DNA of 64,000 nucleotides. It comes from Oscarella lobularis (lineage: Eukaryota > Porifera > Homoscleromorpha > Homosclerophorida > Oscarellidae). The stretch is taken from contig NC_089178.1 of the NCBI RefSeq assembly GCF_947507565.1, positions 248,001-312,000 of the forward strand, read 5' to 3'. The notes below the pieces were generated by a model. That model saw nothing but the letters and a program-made list of their open reading frames with translations, was not told where the DNA came from and did not search any database. Below, one piece after another: positions 36,657 through 48,426 of this stretch. Numbering within the stretch: position 1 is the stretch's first letter; each line of letters opens with the position of its first letter. The position numbers and the translations under genes were made by a program.

Positions 36657-38795
36657 GGCGAGCGACAAATCGCTGAAGGGGCCGATTCGAATTTTTCAGG
36701 AAACGCGCGCTATACGAAGGAGCGACGATCATGTTCGGTACTGTACAGCACTTCGAGAAACTGATGCCTATGCCGAACCGCATTCTATTAGATGCGATAC
36801 ATTTCTGCAGCTAAATTTGTTCTACAGTGCTTTGTATATACCAACCACTGGTCCTCTACCACGTGATGGCCTAGCTGTTGTCATGGAGACTGAAGATCTT
36901 GGCCTCCGCCGTTTGTTTCGGCCTTCTATCGCTCACTTGAGCGTCAAAGAACAGCTGAAACTATGCCCACCACGAGATCTTGGAAAGACAAAACTCTACA
37001 GAACGGCGGCGAAAATTTGGGGCTCCCCGAAGCGGACGCGAGTTCTCGTCGCTCGATCGGAACCAGAGAAGGAGATTCGGGTGAACGAGACGGCAAAAAC
37101 GATAGCAGTGACGCCAGAAAAGTCAACTAAAGTGACCGAAAAGGACGAAATTGGCGAATATCGACAATGGATGGAGGAAAGACGAAAACTTCGCGGCGAT
37201 CTCGACTCGTTGGGCCTCAGCGAGACGTGGCTGCGATCGAAACGCAACAAAACGGAGACGGAGAAGCGCGTACTAGAACAGATGATGCGACGCGTCTCCA
37301 TAACCGAAGAACCAGAGAAGAAGGCAAGAAAAAAAAGAGCGTAGTGCGAGTTTTTTCTCCTATCGTCGTTTTCAGGTTGTCACGCCCACTTCGCCCAAGC
37401 AGAAGAGTCGCTCGCGCGCGCGTCCCGCGCGTCGTCCGCGTCTCGATCTTCCACTACCCGACGCTCTGGCCGTCATCGACGATTTCGTTCAGAAAAATCG
37501 TCTCCGACTCGTCGATTTGTTCGCGCGCTTCGATAAGGACAAGAATTGGCGCGTATCGAAAGCCGAATTTCGTCGCGTTTTCAAACTCGCCAAAATTCCC
37601 GTCAACGATCGCCAATTGGACAATCTCGTCCTCGCGCTCGATAAGAACGAGGACAACACGCTCGATTATAGAGAACTCGTGCGCGGACGCGATTCGCTCC
37701 GAAAACTCTGGCGAAAACAAGAACGGGAGAAAATCGATTGTAACGCGTCGCCAGTGTCGACGTCGTCGCTATTGGAAACGCCCACGTTTGAGCCACCGCC
37801 CACGCAATCGCCCTTGCTCGTTGTTCCGCACGTGACGGTTTCCGAAAAGGTCGAGACGGTGAGTCGCGAGGTGAAGCTGGCGGAGAGAAAGCGCGTTCGG
37901 CGATTGAGGCAGAAGAAGGAGAAGGCGGGTGAGATTTCGAAGAAGGAGGTGGCATCCGTGCGACTGGAACGGCATTGTGCTGGATCAACTGTCGGGGGAG
38001 CGTTTGGAGAAGCAATTGACGCGTATCGAGAGACTGTGAAGCGGGAATATGAGCGAGCCGTGCATCTCTGTCGAATGTATGGGATTGCACTCAGTAAGGA
38101 AACGTTGGAAAAAGGTATTGTTGACCCACTCCGGTTGACTTTTTATATGTGAGTGTTATAGCACTTCTACACGTTGGTGACCGATCTGTGGCCGAGTGTC
38201 GGGCGCACTTGCGTCAGCCAGGAATGGCTCTCTTATCACGCGATGACTTGGCGGACCCAGGTCTGAAGGGAAAGACTCTTTGTATTCACATTCGATTTAT
38301 TCTTGTAGATTCTGAGTATCGCAAGTTTGACAGTCGGTCGCATTCGTCGCGTCATCGCTTCAGTAGTCCGTTGATAGAGCAAAAACGCGTGAAATTGTCG
38401 ACGGGTTGGGCCAGAGTGAGAGCAAAGACCGACTGCTGGTTGACGTATGACGAATACGAAGCACTTACAAGGTGAAGCAATCAAATAAAAGAAACCCTTT
38501 CTCGATTGTCGTATTTAGGGATCTTCGTCCAAAGTTTGAACACACGTGGAAGGATCGTCCTATTGATACAAATGCATTTTGGCCTGGCTCTTTGTTGGAC
38601 TGCTTGCGCGTTTATCTGCCCGCGAGCACCACTAAAAAGTCTGCTTCAGTGGACAACGTATTCACGCCGGTCACCAGACCTCTGAGAAACACTGATTCAT
38701 TAACGACAAGTTACTTGGACTCCGGCCTGTGGCCTATGAACGACGCTGGTTACGTTCAACACGGAGGAAAAGGAAAAAAACAATATCAATTGTGA
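36655..38795 (+). CDS. EF-hand protein, EFCAB12-like
   Basis: Four or so exons. The N-terminal part has LFYSALYIPTTGPLPRDGL and a Lys/Arg-rich helix (YRQWMEERRKLRGDLDSLGL). A pair of EF-hands follows near 37500-37690; both loops are complete (DKDKNWRVSKAEF and DKNEDNTLDYREL, with Asp at 1, Asp/Asn at 3, Glu at 12). The C-terminus has HVGDRSVAECRAHLRQPG, a basic segment and NAFWPGSLLDCLRVYLP, ending at TGA 38793-38795. Order and the FWPGxLLD segment resemble EFCAB12, a little-studied flagellar-type protein; I am only fairly sure. The start is doubtful. The ATG at 36655 overlaps the NEDD1 start codon, and the true start may be further down (for example 36711 with an unresolved splice). Confidence 0.6.
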
Positions 38796-38868
38796 ATTTG
38801 TAAATTTGGCACTTTCATTGATTCTTTATCCGGGAGCTAGACTTTTGTGATTTATTTTCTCGCATCGC

Positions 38869-40896
38869 ATGGCGTCTATCGCAAAGGCCGTCGAACAGAC
38901 GCTCAAATCGGGTCTCGTTCGCTTTCAGGCGTTCGTCAACGGCGCGTGGATCGACGCGAAAGATCGTCGCACGTTTTCCGTCACGAATCCAGCCGACGGC
39001 TCGCATTTGGGCGACGTTCCGGACATGACGACCGACGACGCACGATCGGCTATCGACGCCGCTTACGAGGCGAAACGAGAATGGGCGAAACGGACGTCGA
39101 AGGCGAGCAAACGCAACGCAACGCAACGAGGGGTTTTCTACGCTTTTTTTTTTTCGTACGTACGCAGGAGCGTAGCGGGCTTCTTCGTCGATGGTTTGAT
39201 CTCGTTCGACGAAATCGCGACGATTTGGCTCGAATCATTACTGCAGAACAAGCGAGTCGAATTCGTCGCAACGTCGATTTTTTAACGAAGATTTCTTTAG
39301 GGAAAGCCGCTCAACGAAGCGAAAGGCGAAGTCGATTACGGCGCCTCGTTTATCGAATGGTACTCGGAGGAGGCGAAACGCGTCTACGGCGACGTTCTTC
39401 CCTCGGTGTCGACGTCGAAGCGACTTTTCGTTCTCAAGGAACCGGTTGGGGTCGCAGCACTCATTACTCCCGTAAGAGAGACTTTGAAGAGAGAAAAAAA
39501 GGCCCCACGTCTGATTCTGTTCTCCGTCAAGTGGAACTTTCCTTTTTCGATGGTTTTGAGAAAGGCGTCAGCTGCGTTGGCGGCTGGTTGCACAGCCGTT
39601 GTCAAACCCGCTGAAGACACGCCGCTCTGCGCTTTGGCCTTGGCCAAGGTACCCCTTTCGACTGATGGCTTTGATTTTTTTAAAATTTTATTTATTTATT
39701 TATTGTCTTTTTAGTTGGCTGAAGATGCTGGCATACCTGCTGGCGTGTATAACACTATTACGTGCTCGCGCGACAATGTGGCTGGCGTTGGCGAGATGCT
39801 TGCTGCTAGTGAAAAAATAGCCATGGTGTCGTTTACGGGCTCAACGGCTGTCGGAAAAGTGGGATCAAAATTATACATGTGTACATAACGTAGCAGGAAG
39901 TTTGCCTTGTGTTAGCTGTTACTGAAACATTGCGCTAGCAATGTGACTAAAGTGTCTATGGAATTGGGAGGCCAGGCTGCATTCATTGTCTTTGACAGTG
40001 CCGACGCTGATGCAGCTGTTGAAGGAGCAGCAAACGCCAAGTTTCGAAATGCAGGCCAGGTACTTATAAATAAATAAATTAGTTTGATCAGTTATGGTAT
40101 GTAGGGTGAGACGCTTTTTTGATCTAGGCCTGCATAGCTGCGAATCGGTTTTTAGTGCAGGAAGGAATACACGACCTATTCTGCGAGAAACTGAAAGTTG
40201 CCATGGAGAAGTTGTTCGTCGGGAATGGGTTTGAAGAAGGCGTAACGGTTGGTCCGCTGATAAATCAACGTGCCGCGGAAAAGGTGTGATAACCATACCC
40301 CCCATAGAGGTCTGACACTCTTACTTTTTTCATATATAGGTTATGGCACACGTGACAGATGCTATTTCCAAAGGGGGAAAAGTCTTGTGCGGTGGAGACT
40401 TTCATCATCTCGGTAGGACGTTTTTTAAGCCAACCCTACTGAGTCATTGCACAGTGGATATGCTGCCTGCTCGAGAAGAGACGTTTGGGCCTATAATACC
40501 CGTTTTTAAGTACACAATACACTGTATTGAATTTTTTAGCTGGACTAACTTTGTATAGATTCAAGACCGAAGAAGAGGCTTTGAAGATGGCTAATAGTAC
40601 TCAATATGGTTTGGCAAGTAGGGACTTTGCTGAGTAGTAAATTGACTTAGGTCTATTGATTATGTTCTCTTGTTCTAGGCTACTTTTATTCCACTGATTT
40701 TAGTCAGATTTGGAGGGTGGCCGAGAGTCTGGAATGTGGAGTGGTTGGCGTGAACGAAGGCTCAGTCACCACCGAGGTTGCTCCATTCGGGGGAGTGAAG
40801 CAGTCTGGTATAGGCAAAGAAGGCTCCAAATACGGAATCGAAGAATTTTTGCACACCAAATATATCTGCATGGGAAATATTAGACCGGGTAAATAG
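38869..40896 (+). CDS. ALDH5A1: succinate-semialdehyde dehydrogenase
   Basis: NAD-dependent oxidation of succinic semialdehyde to succinate, last step of GABA breakdown, mitochondrial in animals. Motifs: RTSK then [100 protein letters not shown] (general base Glu), the nucleophile loop [25 protein letters not shown] and [19 protein letters not shown]. Two introns near the start (39103-39167, and the one ending 39300) use GC donors, needed to keep the family sequence. The second Cys of the vertebrate and bacterial redox pair (TCVC) is Ala here. The presequence is short and weak. Confidence 0.95.
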
Positions 40897-40944
40897 AATG
40901 TACTCGATACACGTGCTCTGACACGTGTGAGACTTGATACCAAC

Positions 40945-42141
40945 ATGAGCGGTGGTCTTGCGCCGAGCAAAACAACCGTCTACTGCTCGAATCTCCCATT
41001 CAACTTGACGAACAACGATCTTCACAAGGTGCTCTCGATATCTTGAGTACACTTCACGGGCTCGCGACTATCGCAACGCCGCTGTGCATAGGTTTTCGAG
41101 AAGTATGGCAAAGTTGCGAAGTGAGAGCTCTGTGTCGTGAGAAACGGAACTTCGAGCCTTTGTTTGCAGAATTACGGTAATGAAAGACCGGGAAAACCGC
41201 CGTAGCAAGGGCGTCGCTTTTGTCCTATTCCTCGATCGTCAGGCAGCTCAGGATGCGATCAGCGGTCTGAACGCTAAAGAGGTAGGTAGGTAGGTAGGGG
41301 AAGGAGGTCTACAATGCAGTAGCGAGTATTGCGGGGGGGAGTCAGGTTTGAATTGATCTCCCGGGGAGATCACGTCATAGATTGAAAATTTTCTATCTAT
41401 GATCACGGTGCCAAACCTGAAACAGCATGTAATCGTGTCCTTTTCATCATCTAGATAGCGCTGTCAGGCTTCTATGTCTATTTTAGTTCCTTCTGTCATT
41501 GGGGATTTTCGAAATGTTTGCCTTTGGCTGTGTAGCTTAGTGTCCTTTCTATACTTGTGTCTTTCGTCAAGGAATGAAATGCTTGCCCTTTAGCTGTTCG
41601 GTCGAACGTTGAAGTGCAGCATTGCAAAGGATAACGGTCGCGCAGCCGACTTTATAAAGAGGAAAACGTATCCGGATAAAAGTCGTTGCTATGAGTGTGG
41701 GGTAGAAGAAGAAATCAAATTCGTGTAGCGGTACTAGAACTGACCGTGAGATTTAGGCAGATGGTCACCTGAGCTATGAGTGTCCTAGCAATGCCCTCGG
41801 CGTCCGGGACAGGCCAAAAAAGGAACGCAAGCGGAAACGGTGACCTTTGTTTTTTCACTTCCACCACCTACGCGAATTCTACTTGCAGGGGAAAGCCAAC
41901 GCAGCAGGAAGTTGAAGTCATCGAGAACCACGACGAAGACGACGAAGACGACGACGACGACGACGACGACATTAGTCTCGATGAAGCGATAAGATTGAGC
42001 CGAGAACAATGGGAGCGCGAGAATCAGAGCAGAGGACAAGAAGATACCGAAAGTAGGCGTGGCGATGGAAAGATAGCGCCGCCCAATGCTCGAAAAGTAA
42101 AGCGAACCGGCTACTTTAGTGACGAAGAGGCTAGTGATTAG
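40945..42141 (+). CDS. ZCRB1: zinc knuckle and RNA recognition motif protein, U11/U12 snRNP
   Basis: Subunit of the minor (U12-type) spliceosome. The start [19 protein letters not shown] is almost identical to the human protein. The RRM continues [20 protein letters not shown] and [20 protein letters not shown]. The CCHC knuckle is split by an intron: CYECG joined to [10 protein letters not shown] Lys/Arg block, an Asp-rich run and a coiled segment ([14 protein letters not shown]) lead to the family end [15 protein letters not shown]5A1 lies 48 bases upstream on the same strand. Its long third intron (about 310 bases) holds a foldback element (41342-41420). A U12 subunit implies the organism keeps minor introns. 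Confidence 0.94.
41342..41420. repeat. three-way foldback element in a ZCRB1 intron
   Basis: Outer arms tcaggtttg (41342-41350) and caaacctga (41412-41420) pair perfectly. Inside lie two further perfect hairpins: gatctccc/gggagatc around one base (41355-41371), and catagat/atctatg (41376-41382 with 41395-41401). The result is a cloverleaf-like shape. It may be a small MITE or an intronic RNA structure; no terminal site duplication was found. Confidence 0.6.
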
Positions 42142-42385
42142 GAGGCTAAAAGAATAGTACTATGGTTGAATAGTTCAGGCGTATCTTGGGGGAAGATCTG
42201 CTCACGAGCCAGGAGTGCATGATGTCACTTTTCCGCTTTCGACGCTTACCTTTGCACGCTTACTTTGCACGATATCGTCATTTATTACTTCATACTCACA
42301 TGTTTTTTTATTGTATATAATGGAACAGGGGTACGTGTTAGAGTACAGCTACATGTAGTCAGCAAACTGAGGTGACGAACTGACG
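42142..42385. other. intergenic between ZCRB1 and the small ORF
   Basis: No gene seen. Presumably the ZCRB1 3' UTR and the promoter of the next gene. Confidence 0.3.
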
Positions 42386-42697
42386 ATGACGAGCTTTCAT
42401 TTCCATTGGCATTTTGATGTTCATTTTCACGTGCCGTCGTTTGAAAGTCAAGCAGTAATGGAAATTGATCGTTTGCATCGGAGGCGCGCTGAATTTCAGG
42501 CAGAGCGCGAAGACGTTCTAGCTAGAGTTTGGGAAAGCATGAGCGAGGAAAGGAGAAGAAGACCAAATTCCATCCACGAGCGACTGGCTGAGAGAGATTT
42601 TGCAGATGACATTAGGCAATACGTTGATCGTCTAACGTCACTGATAGTTGAACTGCAAGACCAGATAAATGATCTCTATAGCAGATTCAATTTGTAA
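42386..42697 (+). CDS. small single-exon protein, unrecognised
   Basis: A 103-codon frame with an ATG at 42386, His/Phe-rich at the start (FHFHWHFDVHFH). A charged helix follows (IDRLHRRRAEFQAEREDVL), then a second one (YVDRLTSLIVELQDQINDLY) with heptad character. AATAAA at 42731-42736 would end it. The composition and 3' signal favour a real gene, but I know no family. Confidence 0.45.
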   Translation: MTSFHFHWHFDVHFHVPSFESQAVMEIDRLHRRRAEFQAEREDVLARVWESMSEERRRRPNSIHERLAERDFADDIRQYVDRLTSLIVELQDQINDLYSRFNL

Positions 42698-42747
42698 TGG
42701 TTTATTTGTAGGTTTTATTTCTCAGAACAAAATAAATTTCGCCCTTT
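42698..42747. terminator. overlapping convergent poly(A) signals
   Basis: A + strand AATAAA (42731-42736) and minus-strand signals (tttatt at 42701-42706 and 42714-42719) interleave within 50 bases between two convergent stop codons. The 3' UTRs of both genes must overlap in antisense. Confidence 0.55.
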
Positions 42748-43110
42748 TCATAAATGATGGAGTAGTCCCGTGCAAAACACGTCATCCAAACATTTCTTGA
42801 CGTAACGGAAGCGACAGCGCCGGATCCCCGTATAATCCGAAGTCCAGAATCCGCGTTTCGAAGCCATTCGACGTTCTCCCGCCTCGAGTCCTATCGAAAG
42901 CATCTCGAAGTAGTCGTCTGAAAAGCATTTTTCGCGTAAGACGTCCCGCAGAGACTCGCACACTGCCTTCGTCGTTTTTGTTGACGTCCAACATATGGAG
43001 AGAGCATTACGATCGCGTGAGTCCGATCGCTTCGAAAACGTGCTTCCCAGTCGCTTCTCGTGCGGTCGTACCAGAGAAAACAGTTTGGCTCTTTACGATA
43101 CTTATACCCG
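42748..43110 (-). CDS. unrecognised small gene, 5' end unresolved
   Basis: The minus frame ending at TGA 42748-42750 reads VCESLRDVLREKCFSDDYFE and YTGIRRCRFRYVKKCLDDVF, then CTGLLHHL. It has a poly(A) signal just past the stop. Upstream a different frame gives KEPNCFLWYDRTRSDWEARF, which looks coding, so an intron or a sequencing slip near 42990-43010 probably links them. I found no start codon. Divergent from the CTTNBP2-like gene. Confidence 0.4.
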
Positions 43111-43178
43111 CTATTTCTCGCTAGCACCCTGACTATTAGGCTACTAGAGGTCGAAAAAAGACCCCGCGGACTCCAGAA

Positions 43179-45402
43179 ATGGCTTTCAAGAACCACAAAC
43201 ATTTTCGCGTCATCAGTCCGAATCCGATACTCGGCGATTGGGCAGCGACAGCGACATCGACGCCGGATGCGAACTCGCCGCCTCGAGGCGAAGAGGAGGT
43301 ACGTACGAAGGAGGACCGAATATGCTGCTCGCGTAAACAACGCTCTGTCGCTGTGTTTGTGACAAAGGGACATGTGGACGTGCAGAAAATGCGCGCACAG
43401 GTGCGTTCATCTTTTTTTTCATTATGCATGAGAGGCGAACGCGCGGCGCGGCGTTTTTAGATCGATTTCGAACGCGCCAAAGCGTCGCGATTCGAACGCG
43501 AATGGAATCGGCTCGTGCGCGAGTTGGACGAAGAGCGCGCCGCGTCGCGACGTCAAGCGGAAGCGGCCGCCGCCGAGCGACAACGTCTCGAAGCGAAATT
43601 GATCGAAGAAACGGACAGGTGTCGCGAATTGACGAGATCGTCGCCGGGGGTAGCGGCGACGATCGAAAAACGATTGGAATTGGCCGAAGAACGTTGTCGC
43701 GGTCTCGAACGAACTCTCGAGAATCGGAATCCGATCGGTACGCGAGAGACGACGAGAGAAAAGTACGATGAATGAATGAAATTCTTCTCGCGACAGGCGT
43801 TCACTCGCATCCGACCGACTTTTCTCAGGCGGTCGTTCGTTCGGCGGCTCGCGGCGACGCCGATTCGCTTCGGCAGTCGATCGTCGCCGACGCGCGCGTC
43901 GTTTCGGCGACGGAGAGGGACGGAACGACGATCGTGCACGCGGCCGCGCGATTCGGCAGTAGCGGTAGGCCTCTACGAAATGCGAAGGCGACAGTCGATT
44001 AATTTCCTTCCTTTTTCTAACTAAACAGGCTGTCTAGCCGTTCTTTTGGATAACGGAGCCAATGCGAGTGCCGTGCGACCCGTCGATCGAGCCACGCCTC
44101 TTCACTTAGCCGCGTCGAACGGTCACTGCAGGTGGGCGGGAAAAGAACGGAGATCGGGTTCGCTGTTTTAGAAAATTCTTTCAGCTGCGCGGAACTGCTC
44201 TTGGAACGAAACGTCGTCATCGACGCGATCGACAAACGAGGCGATACGAGTCTCGGCGTCGCCGCCGAAGGTGGCCGACTGGATTGCGTCGGACTCCTAT
44301 TGGATCGCGGTGCAGCGCTGGGGGTCGTCAATAAGGCGCGAGAGAAAGCTGATTAGCCGGCATCCGGGAACTCTTTTTTTGCGTAGGCGGGGCGCAATGC
44401 GTTGCACCTAGCAACGGCCGGCGGTCACTATCGATGTCTCGTTCGTCTCGTGCGCGCCGGCGAGAGGCAGGCGCTGTTGAAGCAGCTCGTTGGGCAGACG
44501 GACGAACAAGGTTGGACGCCTATTCACATTGCTGCCAATAAAGGATACGATGTATGAGCGCTCGTATAAAGTGATCAATACGCGAGCATTGCGTTTTTCT
44601 GTGAAGGATTGCCTGTCTTTGCTGATTGGCTGTTCGCACGGGAATTTGGCCCTACAAGACAACTGGGGCCGAACGCCACACGATCTTGCTTCCACAGCGA
44701 ATTGCAAGGAGTTACTAAATAGCAGAGGTATAGGCATTCCTCATAGGAATTTAAAAGATATTTTTCTTTTAGCTCACAAACCAGTTGTGGTGAAACTTCG
44801 AGGGCAAGAGACGTGCACGTGCGCTGGCGTTGCGCGCATTCAGCCTCATCATCAATGGATTGATTTTGAGCGATCCGTACACGACGTCCTAACGACGTAT
44901 TCTTCCTACGTCAATGGCGGGTTTCCGTCGACTGCGGATTCATCCATTATGAACCGTCACCCGCGAATGCCGAGCATAACGATTGAAGAGCCGGGGTCCA
45001 GTGGAGCGTCAAAGACGCTGCACCAGTCGTCTCAACTTGGCGGCGGCGGCGAACGAAAGATCAGTCGCGAATCCGACTCTGGTCATCAGACGGGTAGCGG
45101 AAGCAGCAATTCTTCCTCGCGATATGATTCCATTGCTAAGCCAGACAGTGGTCTTGGTGATGACGTTGACTTCGACGGAGGCTCGTCAGACGGTTTGGGT
45201 CTTAGCGGCGATTCTGTGGCTTTTTATGAGTACGGGAGCCTGCAGTGGCTGCCGGGGAGCTTGCCGACGATGCCGTCAAGCCAAACGTCGTCTGCAGGAA
45301 GTCGACTCTTGGGAACGCCGCCTCCCTATCTCGTGTTTGGGGGGTTCCTTTTGAGGCAGGAAGGATCCGGTGTTAATCTGGAGGTCACTGTGCATTTGAA
45401 AG

Positions 45403-45436
<34 letters not shown>

Positions 45437-48375
45437 ACGTGTTGGGTAAAACTTTCACTTTTGTTTTTTTAGGGACGGCTGATGGGAGAAGGTTGGACGA
45501 CATAGTGAATGATTCCCTTGTGTCGCTCTCCCAACTCCGATCCTATACTGAATTGGTAAGGAGAAGCTAATTGTAGTGCGCAACAACGTCGTCAAATCTG
45601 TTTATTCAGTTGCAGTCAACTCAAGCCGTCATCCTTTGTGGGCCTCCGGGCACAGAAAAGAGTCGTCTTGCCCGACTTTTAGGAGACAGTCTACGGGTAG
45701 GAGTATAGTTTTACTCTATTTCATAGTGACTGACGTTGGGTTTTTCTATGATAGATGACATTGAAACATGACCAAGAAGCCGAAGTGACTCACATCGTTC
45801 TAACCCCAACGTTTACAAGAACAGATCTCCTCTACCTGCTTCACTCCAAGGGTAAAACTTGATGCTATATGTATACCCCATGTACTGTATGTAGCTTTAC
45901 CGAACTAAAAAACGTATCGTCTAAAGGATGGGGGTCGTTCTTTATGCGAGGTTATTTTTGATTCACTTTCTCAGGTTTTTTCGTATCGGCCGACGCTTCC
46001 TCGTCGAGAGATCCGCCCTCGGTTCTCATCCTCGATGACATGCATCGTGTTCCTCTGCCTGAAGTGATGGCCGAATTGCTGACAGCGCTCAACTATCGCG
46101 GCCCGCAGAACGCCTTCTGGCTTTCGGCGCTTGGACGACCGGCGACGAGCTACGCGGAGCAATCATCCCCTCCATACAAGGAGGGAAGATACTATCTGAA
46201 GAAAAACGCGTATTTTATTGGAACAATGGACAAGCAGGGGTAAAAGGAGGTCTCACTCTAAAGTACGTTCTATTGATATGTTTTCCTTATTCGAGGACAA
46301 GCAACATGGACGTCTCGATTCATCACTGCTTCCGCTGGATAATGTGCCAATACGACGTGGAGCCGATTCGAGGACTTCTGCGTCGCGAACTACGACGCCG
46401 ACTGCTTGACGTCTACAGCGGCAGATTGCCGTCACCGTTAGACGAACCGATCCTCTGACTGAGAACCGTGGAAATAATTTTTTAGAAATGATCTGCTCTT
46501 TCGATTGATCGAGTGGCTTTGGAAGACGTGGCGACGATTGAATGTGTGCGCCGTGCGACTCCAACTACCCGAGCTCAGTCTCGGTATCGCTTCCCCTAAA
46601 CGATATTCCCCCTGTTTCTCCTATAGGCAATCTTTATAGGTCCTCGACTCTTCTTCTCTTGCCCGCTCGTAAAGGACAATCCCAAGGCGATTCTCAAGTG
46701 GTTCTCTGATCTGTGGAACTTCGGCATCGTGCCGTGCGTTCAGGACGTCGTTCTGCGTATGAACGGCTCGGCGGCGACGGCGGCGCCCGATTTGAGTCCG
46801 GATCAGGCGGCGACGCCCGTTCTCATCACCCTCATCTGCAAAGCGATCGTGCCCGGATGCCCGCTCGCTGAATCGGGTAGAACGAGACGATAGATCGACA
46901 GTTTTTATGTCTTATCGAACAGCGTCTAGAGTTGAAGTGCTTCGTGGAAGGATTGCACGGGTACAGCGAAGGCCATCAGCTGCTCCACGACATGCGAATC
47001 AAGTCGGTTCAAGTTGGCGACAAGGCCGAGAAGCGGATGCCGCTGCCGACGTCAAAGCAACCGCCGCCGCCGCCGACGGCGGCACGGAAGACGCCGTCTC
47101 CCCAGCGTCAACGGAAAGCGTTTCCGGCACAAAAGGTACAGTACAATCTTGACGCAAGGGGAGGGCGGATCGTTTCTCACATGGATACATATTGTTTAAT
47201 TCTAAGCTAGCCCCCCGCTAACGATTTTTTGCGGAACACTTCTATATATGGTATCCGTGTCTAGGAATCGCCGTCGCCTCGCGTTCTCCGGCGTGTAGCG
47301 ACGGCGCCGGCGGACGCTATGCCTTCCGTTCTTCAAAGCCTGAGCGAAGGTGGCGGCGGCGGCGGCGGCGGCGGCGAACCGGCGCGCTCTGACGGCCCTC
47401 CCGCTCATTTGGTCACTTTTCGTTCGGCGACGGCGAGTCCGAGACGACTGGAAGAAACTCAGACGATGTACGTCGAGAATTCTTCGTTTGACGAAGCGGA
47501 CGTTCCAATAAACGACGTCGCGATGAGTAAAAGCGACGCAGTCGTCGCGGTCGGCGACGACGAAGCGGGAAATGTTCGTCGAGGCGGCAGTCGTGCCGGC
47601 GATTTTGCTCGTCGACTCTTCAGTCGTCTCCGAGGACGAAGGTGAGATACACGTGATAGTTCAATCAATGGAAATTAGTTTTTTTTTGTATTGTCTGCGC
47701 AGCCGGCCAAAGGGAACGCCCAAGTTACTTCGTAAAGAAGAGGCGGCGCGCTTTGGAGAGAGTCGCAGTTTGACGGCGTCTCCGTTGATCGTCAAGTCGC
47801 GCTCGGCCGGTGCCGTTGTCGTCAGTCCGTCCAAATCGTCCAACGTCAATCGCTCGTCGTCGACGACCCACGCGGTTGCCTTGGCGACGACGTCGACAGA
47901 TTATTCCCCGACGAAGAAATCGAATTCGATGCCCGCGTCGAACGACTCGCCAATGTTGCATCACAGCAGTCGAACGTCGTCGTCGCGAGTCGTAGCGCCG
48001 CCGCCGTCGTCGCCGTCTCAGACTCATCGGACGCGGTCCCATAGCGACGCGTCGTCGCGCAATCGGTCGAAAAAGTCGAACGTCGCGGAATCACCGGAAA
48101 GCGACGACGATCGTCGCAAAGAAGCGTCGCCGCCGTTACGCGACGGCGCACGACGGCTCCACGCCGTCGTGACAGTGGCGGACGTGCACGTGCCGAAAGA
48201 GGAAGCGGAGCAAAGGCGGGCCATGTCGCGTCGTCGAGCGCAGAGCTTTACGTCCGGCTCTGCGGCGGCGGCGGCAGCGAACAACGCTGGACAAAGGAGC
48301 AACAGGCGACGTGCGGAGCCGACATCAGATGCGCCGAAACGACGACCCGGACCTCGACTGGCGTCGCAAGTCTAG
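43179..48375 (+). CDS. CTTNBP2-like ankyrin and NTPase protein
   Basis: N-terminal coiled coil (FEREWNRLVRELDEER), about six ankyrin repeats in separate exons (DGTTIVHAAARFG, ATPLHLAASNGHC, GDTSLGVAAEGGRLDCVGLL, GRNALHLATAGGHYRCLVRL, GWTPIHIAANKGY, GRTPHDLAS), a Ser/Gly-rich linker, then an AAA-like NTPase core. The core has VILCGPPGTEKSRLARLLGD in the Walker A place and SVLILDDMHRV as Walker B, followed by an RFLDHRR-type helical lid region. The long C-terminal tail is basic, Ser- and Ala-rich. This order fits cortactin-binding protein 2, an actin-associated STRIPAK protein; the N-terminal coil is much shorter than in vertebrates. In Walker A the Gly before Lys is Glu, so ATP binding is doubtful. 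(GA)n near 45410-45433 is intronic. Confidence 0.8.
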
Positions 48376-48426
48376 AAGCTGCGAGAGTATTTGATATAGG
48401 AAGTTGTTTTATTGAAAGCAAACCGA

